From: Cyanobacteria bacterium UBA11153
GTDB taxonomy: Bacteria; Cyanobacteriota; Cyanobacteriia; Cyanobacteriales; Coleofasciculaceae
DNA: 9,976 nucleotides
Assembly (NCBI GenBank): GCA_003511885.1
Contig: DOIX01000143.1
Span: 1-9,976, forward strand
Direction of reading: 5' to 3'
Part shown: positions 5,349 through 9,976 of the stretch, piece after piece
How positions within the stretch are numbered: the stretch's first letter is position 1
Layout: each line of letters opens with the position of its first letter
The notes under the pieces: model-generated
Seen by the model: only the letters and a program-made list of their open reading frames with translations
Told to the model about the DNA's origin: nothing
Databases searched by the model: none
Program-made: the position numbers and the translations under genes

Positions 5349-7937
5349 GTGACTCAAGAGAAGGATCTTCAATCTCTGATCGCTGATATTGACAGCATAC
5401 TCCCTAAGTTTCGCTCTCGTCTCCTTTGGTCTGGGGGTGTTGAGGGGGGTCGTCAATTGCTGGAAAGAGTTCGCAGCTATTTAGTTTCTATTGAACAGGG
5501 TTTGGCAACCACATCCCCAATACCGACAAACACGCCATCCACTCACCCGTCAGTGGCACAGCAGATTAGGCAAGCTGTCAATCAGGAAGTACAGAGTATT
5601 CGTGCTAGTGTAACGGGGTCATTGCAGGCTGAGTTGGTGGCGCTACAGCAAGAGCGGGATGCGATAGTGCAAGAAATTCGGCAGCTCGAAAATACTAGAC
5701 GGGAATCTCTCGATCGCATTGCTCAGGATGTAATTAGCCGTTCTAGTGAAACTTTAACTCAGCAGCTAGCTCAAATCCTGGTAGCTTGGGAAGCCCAACA
5801 GAGACAACAGGAAACTACTACAGAATCCACCTCTGGGAGGGGAGCGACTCTGATCCCGCCGCAAGAGCGTTTGGAACAAATGCGACAGACAGAATTGCAG
5901 TTCGATCGCATGTTAATGACTTTGGATACTAATCAAAGAGCTATCTTTGAAGCGCTGCAGCGGAATCTTTATACCTATCAAGATTCTTTATCCCAAGAAC
6001 TTGACAAAATGCACCGATTGGGTATTCAAGGGGAAGTTCTCTTTACGGCGTTGGTGAAGCGCCTATCTCAGCTATCTGAAGAACAAGGGGCGATCGCGCT
6101 GCCATCATCGAATACATTATCTGATGGTACGGAAACAGCTCCTATCCCTGTTAATGCGATCGCTTCTGTGACGAAATCGTCTCCTCTTACCTCAGAGGTG
6201 ACAGGCTCGATTCCCGATAAACCTGCCAATGCTCCCAGTTTAGATCCCTTGATCTTAATTCCACCACCTCATCCTTTATTTGAAAGAGATACAGGTGTCA
6301 ATGCAAGTCCAAATCCGATCGATCTAGATGCTACGGTTAAGGCTGATAAGATTAGGGAAATCCCAGATTTTTCCTCAACTACATCGATACCAATTTCTGA
6401 AGATATTCCTTTGGGAAACCAGCTCGTTCGAGATTGGGAACCAATTGAAGAAATTGAGGATGACAATGGGGCTGAATCGGACAAAGAAGATACATTTATT
6501 CAGCTAGATATAACTCCTCCAGAATCATTGCCGCTGGACATAGATGAGGAAAATAATTCCATCAATCCTCCCGATAGTCCATCGGTCGATTTTATGTTAG
6601 AGTCGGAGGCAGAAGTATTGCCAGATCCTGGATCTTTTGCGGGATGGCATACAGATATTGATGAACTTCAGTTGGGAATTGAACCATGGGATCGCGACAT
6701 TAATAATTTATACGATAATCTCTTCAATACAGAGAATTTCAGCGAGCCAGCTAATCTAAATGAATATGACTTGGATCTATCAAATCAAATCGAATTTGAT
6801 AATTTAGAAATATCAGAAGATGAGACTGATTTTCCTCCCAGCTTAGACGAATTTACACCTGCTGACTCAATGGATTTGTTTGCTGAAGATCGGGATTTTC
6901 AATTTGGAGGAGTTACAGATTTACCTATACCAATGGAATCAACACCATTATTACCATTGGTGGAACCAATGGCAGATGAACATGAGTCGTGGCAAGTTGT
7001 ATCATTTGACGAATCAGTCTTTGAAGCTGCGCCGGATCTCAGATCAAATTTGGTGGAAAAGTCTGAATCTACTCCAGAAAATGTTAGCCAATTAGAATCA
7101 GAAAGTAAATTAGAAAGGGAAATAGATAGTCCATCAGATAGTCAATCAGAAAAAATAGACACTGTTGCTGCATTAACAGATTTGTTAGAGGATATGGGAT
7201 TGGCAGACTCTAGTCGCGATCGCGCTCCAGCAGCTCCCAGCCATCCTGAAACTCCGCCAATCTTTACCACAAGGGAAGAGCAATGGTTAAGAGACGAACC
7301 CTTTGACAGGGAAGAACCAACCCCTACAATTGATGATAGCTATATTCCTGCTTCGCCAGATGAAGATTTGCTGTCCATCGATGAATTGACGGGGAATTCC
7401 GAGGCAGACATTAGCTTAGAGGAGGATATTTTAGAGCAACTTAATGAAGATCTTCACAGTTTTGAAGAATTTCCCAATCAAGGCAATCCTGATGAACAAA
7501 TCTTAGACGATTCTTATTGGGAATCGCCAAGAGTTATCCCAACAGAAACAACGGATTTCTATCCTTTGGCAAGCCAGGAGTTTGCCGGAGGAGAAGAGTT
7601 ATTAGCAGATGATTGGGAAGAATTTGCTTTCCAAGACTTTTCTCAGGATGACTTTGCATTCCCCAGTTGGGAGAATGGTGCTACAACTGGCGATTTGTTA
7701 TCTGAAGAAATCGAAAATTTTAACAGGGAATCTGAAAACTTCGATTCGGAAGTAAGCGAAGCAGAGTTTGTCGAGGATATCATCCCGGCAACTCCGGAAT
7801 CTTTGGAGTTAGATGCGAATTTCTTTGATAATGGATTTCTTGACTTTGGCACTGAATATGTGGTAGATGATGACATCATACCAGAAGACCATCTTCCTCT
7901 AATTGAAGATGAAGATGATGAGGAAGACCAAAATTAA
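5349..7937 (+). CDS. Coiled-coil protein with long acidic disordered tail
   Basis: I do not recognise this 862-residue family. Residues 1-50 form a compact, probably conserved helical start (LIADIDSILPKFRSRLLW ... GGRQLLERVRSYL). Residues 68-150 and 170-247 are heptad-like helices rich in Gln, Glu, Arg and Leu, and should form coiled coils. Residues 250-350 are Ser/Pro/Thr-rich. From about 350 to the end the protein is dominated by Asp and Glu with recurrent acidic-aromatic clusters such as DDSYW, DWEEFAF and DFGTEY, ending in EDEDDEEDQN. No signal peptide, membrane segment or catalytic motif is visible. The start is GTG, with AAGG seven bases upstream. It is followed after 15 bp by the Hsp70-like ATPase, so the two should be translated together; a scaffold, adaptor or client role is inference. 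The tail is probably intrinsically disordered. The start codon lies about 28 bp after the TnpB element remnant, so its promoter may lie within former transposon DNA. Confidence 0.9.
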   Translation: MTQEKDLQSLIADIDSILPKFRSRLLWSGGVEGGRQLLERVRSYLVSIEQGLATTSPIPTNTPSTHPSVAQQIRQAVNQEVQSIRASVTGSLQAELVALQQERDAIVQEIRQLENTRRESLDRIAQDVISRSSETLTQQLAQILVAWEAQQRQQETTTESTSGRGATLIPPQERLEQMRQTELQFDRMLMTLDTNQRAIFEALQRNLYTYQDSLSQELDKMHRLGIQGEVLFTALVKRLSQLSEEQGAIALPSSNTLSDGTETAPIPVNAIASVTKSSPLTSEVTGSIPDKPANAPSLDPLILIPPPHPLFERDTGVNASPNPIDLDATVKADKIREIPDFSSTTSIPISEDIPLGNQLVRDWEPIEEIEDDNGAESDKEDTFIQLDITPPESLPLDIDEENNSINPPDSPSVDFMLESEAEVLPDPGSFAGWHTDIDELQLGIEPWDRDINNLYDNLFNTENFSEPANLNEYDLDLSNQIEFDNLEISEDETDFPPSLDEFTPADSMDLFAEDRDFQFGGVTDLPIPMESTPLLPLVEPMADEHESWQVVSFDESVFEAAPDLRSNLVEKSESTPENVSQLESESKLEREIDSPSDSQSEKIDTVAALTDLLEDMGLADSSRDRAPAAPSHPETPPIFTTREEQWLRDEPFDREEPTPTIDDSYIPASPDEDLLSIDELTGNSEADISLEEDILEQLNEDLHSFEEFPNQGNPDEQILDDSYWESPRVIPTETTDFYPLASQEFAGGEELLADDWEEFAFQDFSQDDFAFPSWENGATTGDLLSEEIENFNRESENFDSEVSEAEFVEDIIPATPESLELDANFFDNGFLDFGTEYVVDDDIIPEDHLPLIEDEDDEEDQN

Positions 7938-7952
7938 TTAGATGATGGCAAA

Positions 7953-9911
7953 ATGGATCGAGACAGGAATAAAGCGAGCTGGTATTTAGGGATTGATTTG
8001 GGAACAACAACTATTTCTGCTGCCCTCCTAAATCGAGTAACGGGTGAGATATATCAGATTTATTGGTGGAATGACTTAGATAAGGTTAATCCTGAATTCT
8101 CCAGTCGGATTTCTGGGGAATCTATGTTTAGGTTACCAATGGCAACTTACTCTGGATTTGGTGTGAGTAAGCTGTTTGTGGAAGCACCTGCGACATCAGT
8201 AGTTGTGGGAGCTTTAGCATCTTTATTAGCAAAGCAACCGGGAATATATTTGCAGAATTTTAAACCCTATTTGAAAATAGGAATTCCCTACTACAGTCAA
8301 GAGAATCATGAGTGGGAACCAACTTTGCAGTTACCTGGAGAGCAATCTGTTTCTCTTTACTGGGTAAGATGGGCACTACAGGCAATTTTATCAACCTTAA
8401 CACCTCAAAGTACCCGGGCAGATGCACCCGTGAAAGTAGGGGCTATTGGTTTGGAATCGGAAACCCTAGCCGCTGCCTTAGCAAAACTGGAAGGTGTGGT
8501 GTTGAGTTATCCTAAGAGTTGGGGAAATACCTATCAGATTAATTTACGGGAAGCTGTCATTGAAGCCAATCTGGTACAGGAGATTGGGCAAATTTTCTTC
8601 TTGGAAGATGCGATCGCAACAATCCTATCCATTTTATCTCACCATCATACAGTAGAGAGATCCAAAACTTTAGTTTCTCCCCGGGAAAGCTCCCAACCCC
8701 AAACTCAAAACTCTTCTGATATCTCCTCAATTCAAAACTTAAAAATTCAACCTCAAAACTTTGCTCCTTGGTGTGGTTTGACTCTGGCGATTAACTGCGG
8801 CGCAACTGCGACAGAAATGGCATTAGTAGATGTCCCTAATAATTGGGAATACTTAACTTACAAGAGTTTTAAGCTCCGGAGTTGGGGTGATGGAGGTAAT
8901 GGTATCGAGAGAGATATTTTTTGGCAATTGCTTTATCCTCAGATGTCTGAAAAGCAATTAGAAGCTCTTGCTTTGACTCCTGATTTAGAAATGCCATTAT
9001 CTCATCAAGCCGAAGCCAAGAAAAGCGATGGTAATTTCCACCCAATCAGAGATATGGCTGCGAGTAAATTGTCAACTTCAGCCTTGGGGCAGGCACTCCT
9101 GAAAGCCTGTGGATATTTGAAGTTAATTTTACAACGTAAGGCGGAATTTACTTTAGAATTAGGTAATGATTCCTGGCTGGTAAAGCGTCAGGATTTTGAG
9201 TCTAAGGTTATGATGCCTTTTGTTGAGCAAATAAATCGCGAGGTGAATGCTCTATTAGTAGAAGGTAAAGTTTTAGGAACAGAAATTATTAAGGTTATTT
9301 GTATTGGTGGAACCAGTAATTTTCCCGCTATCCAAAAATGGCTCCAGCAAAAATTCCCCAATGCCACCCTAATTCAAGAGGATGATTTAGCATTAGGAAT
9401 CGCAGGAGGATTGGCAAGATTACCCCTCTATCCCCAAGTTTTAAATAGCGAAGAACAGCAGTATAGTGACTATTTTATCTTATTGGAAATATTAAAAGCT
9501 TTTTCATTGACTAAAGGTGAAGATTCTCTGCGTGCCTACAGGATTAAGGAAATTATGAGATTGTTAGAGCGTCGGGGATTAAACACTGCTGCTTGTTGCG
9601 ATCGCATTATACCACTGATAGAAGGTAAGCTACCGTCAGGTTTTGTCCCGTCAATAGATTATCCTCACTATTTATCGGAAGCATCTCGTCAAAATCTCTA
9701 TTACACTAAAATTGCTGCGGCTGGACTTTTTTCTGTTTGCGAAGTTAGCGATTTATCTGAAACCTCAGTAACTATTGATGGGGAAAAATGTTATCGTCCA
9801 AATCTGAAACAACACCAGGATTTACTTGAGTATTTAGATCTCCTTTTATCTAATACTCATCACGCTTTTGATGAACCTTTATTGTACCATTTTGGCGGGG
9901 ATAGGGGCTAG
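7953..9911 (+). CDS. Divergent Hsp70/actin-fold ATPase
   Basis: The 652-residue protein has the ordered motifs of the Hsp70/actin superfamily. Phosphate-1 is Y11-LGID15-LGTTT; the LED218-A segment matches the connect-1 NEPTAA region of Hsp70. Phosphate-2 is L277-A-I-N281-C-G-A-T-A-T-E288. A WGDGGNGIERDIF segment (311-323) matches the Hsp70 GGEDFDNRL region, and the adenosine motif is V448-ICIGGTSNFPAIQ. DLALGIAGGLARLP then closes the nucleotide-binding domain near residue 490. The usual catalytic Asp of phosphate-2 is Asn281, so hydrolysis may be weak. A low-complexity linker (about 235-270) interrupts the domain. There is no Hsp70 substrate-binding domain: residues 500-652 are a different, largely helical extension. 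The protein is probably cytoplasmic. It starts 15 bp after the acidic coiled-coil gene, implying a joint function. The final residues GGDRG come from a G-rich repeat. The superfamily is sure; the role is unknown. Confidence 0.9.
   Translation: MDRDRNKASWYLGIDLGTTTISAALLNRVTGEIYQIYWWNDLDKVNPEFSSRISGESMFRLPMATYSGFGVSKLFVEAPATSVVVGALASLLAKQPGIYLQNFKPYLKIGIPYYSQENHEWEPTLQLPGEQSVSLYWVRWALQAILSTLTPQSTRADAPVKVGAIGLESETLAAALAKLEGVVLSYPKSWGNTYQINLREAVIEANLVQEIGQIFFLEDAIATILSILSHHHTVERSKTLVSPRESSQPQTQNSSDISSIQNLKIQPQNFAPWCGLTLAINCGATATEMALVDVPNNWEYLTYKSFKLRSWGDGGNGIERDIFWQLLYPQMSEKQLEALALTPDLEMPLSHQAEAKKSDGNFHPIRDMAASKLSTSALGQALLKACGYLKLILQRKAEFTLELGNDSWLVKRQDFESKVMMPFVEQINREVNALLVEGKVLGTEIIKVICIGGTSNFPAIQKWLQQKFPNATLIQEDDLALGIAGGLARLPLYPQVLNSEEQQYSDYFILLEILKAFSLTKGEDSLRAYRIKEIMRLLERRGLNTAACCDRIIPLIEGKLPSGFVPSIDYPHYLSEASRQNLYYTKIAAAGLFSVCEVSDLSETSVTIDGEKCYRPNLKQHQDLLEYLDLLLSNTHHAFDEPLLYHFGGDRG
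8662..8760. repeat. Repeat-like TCAAAACT units inside the ATPase gene
   Basis: TCAAAACT occurs at 8705, 8732 and 8753, with the near copy CCAAAACT at 8662. Its reverse complement AGTTTTGA is found at 3507-3514 at the head of the intergenic TTTGAGG array. The coded segment is a Gln/Asn/Ser-rich linker between conserved motifs, which suggests repeat DNA has entered the reading frame. Confidence 0.55.
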
Positions 9912-9941
9912 GGGATAGGGACTAGGGGTTAGGGGGTGGGG
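9897..9941. repeat. G-rich heptad array with G-quadruplex potential
   Basis: Units GGGGATA, GGGGCTA, GGGGATA, GGGACTA, GGGGTTA and GGGGGTG follow each other in a seven-base period, giving seven G tracts of three or more separated by one to four bases. The stop codon TAG (9909-9911) of the ATPase gene lies within the array. A G-quadruplex could form on the plus strand or its RNA. Confidence 0.85.
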
Positions 9942-9976
9942 AAGAATGTTGTAAAATCAAGGGTTTGAGGAATTGA

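Noticed and set aside
6880..7095. Plus-strand alternative frame within the acidic tail gene
   Set aside because: Overlaps the much longer frame, which continues uninterrupted for 862 codons; the alternative product is low-complexity.
9911..9976. Possible start of a further gene after the ATPase
   Set aside because: Only G-rich repeat and 35 bp of A/T-rich sequence remain before the window ends; nothing codes recognisably.

Overview
The window reads as chromosomal DNA of a cyanobacterium, probably a filamentous or colony-forming species. The HIP1 octamer GCGATCGC occurs ten times (starts at 157, 351, 1844, 2938, 3983, 6090, 6156, 7216, 8610, 9598). Several proteins belong to types typical of cyanobacteria (DUF4079, a CRP regulator resembling SyCRP1), and the intergenic DNA carries heptanucleotide repeats of the STRR kind. 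No rRNA, tRNA, CRISPR array or complete transposon is visible.

Left third (1-2580, minus strand): a leftward run of three genes. It starts with a pure ankyrin-repeat protein (1087-2550), followed closely by a small unclassified protein with a helix-turn-helix-like C-terminus (609-1034), and then, after about 100 bp, a small OB-fold-like lipoprotein (27-503). A 440-bp divergent intergenic region (2581-3020) separates this run from a rightward DUF4079 membrane protein (3021-3500). That region contains three consecutive inverted repeats and a set of phased ATTCACA repeats.

Middle (3501-5348): repeat-rich DNA surrounds one leftward gene, a CRP/FNR-type regulator (3932-4654) with good cyclic-nucleotide-binding and DNA-recognition motifs. 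Upstream of it lies a decayed right end of an IS200/IS605-type TnpB element: the C-terminal TnpB codons (about 5089-5226), an omega-RNA-like segment, and a terminal hairpin (5290-5310). A hairpin of the same 9-bp/TTT/9-bp geometry at 3653-3673 may be a second end of the same kind.

Right half (5349-9911, plus strand): a tight two-gene operon with a 15-bp gap. The first gene encodes a coiled-coil protein with a very long acidic, apparently disordered tail. The second encodes a divergent Hsp70/actin-fold ATPase without the usual Hsp70 substrate-binding domain and with Asn at the usual catalytic Asp of the phosphate-2 loop. I do not recognise a described function for this pair, and it is the best candidate here for an uncharacterised system. 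The coiled-coil/acidic protein could be a scaffold or client of the ATPase, but that is inference from operon structure. The operon begins about 28 bp after the transposon remnant ends. Its last codons run into a G-rich heptad array capable in principle of forming a G-quadruplex.
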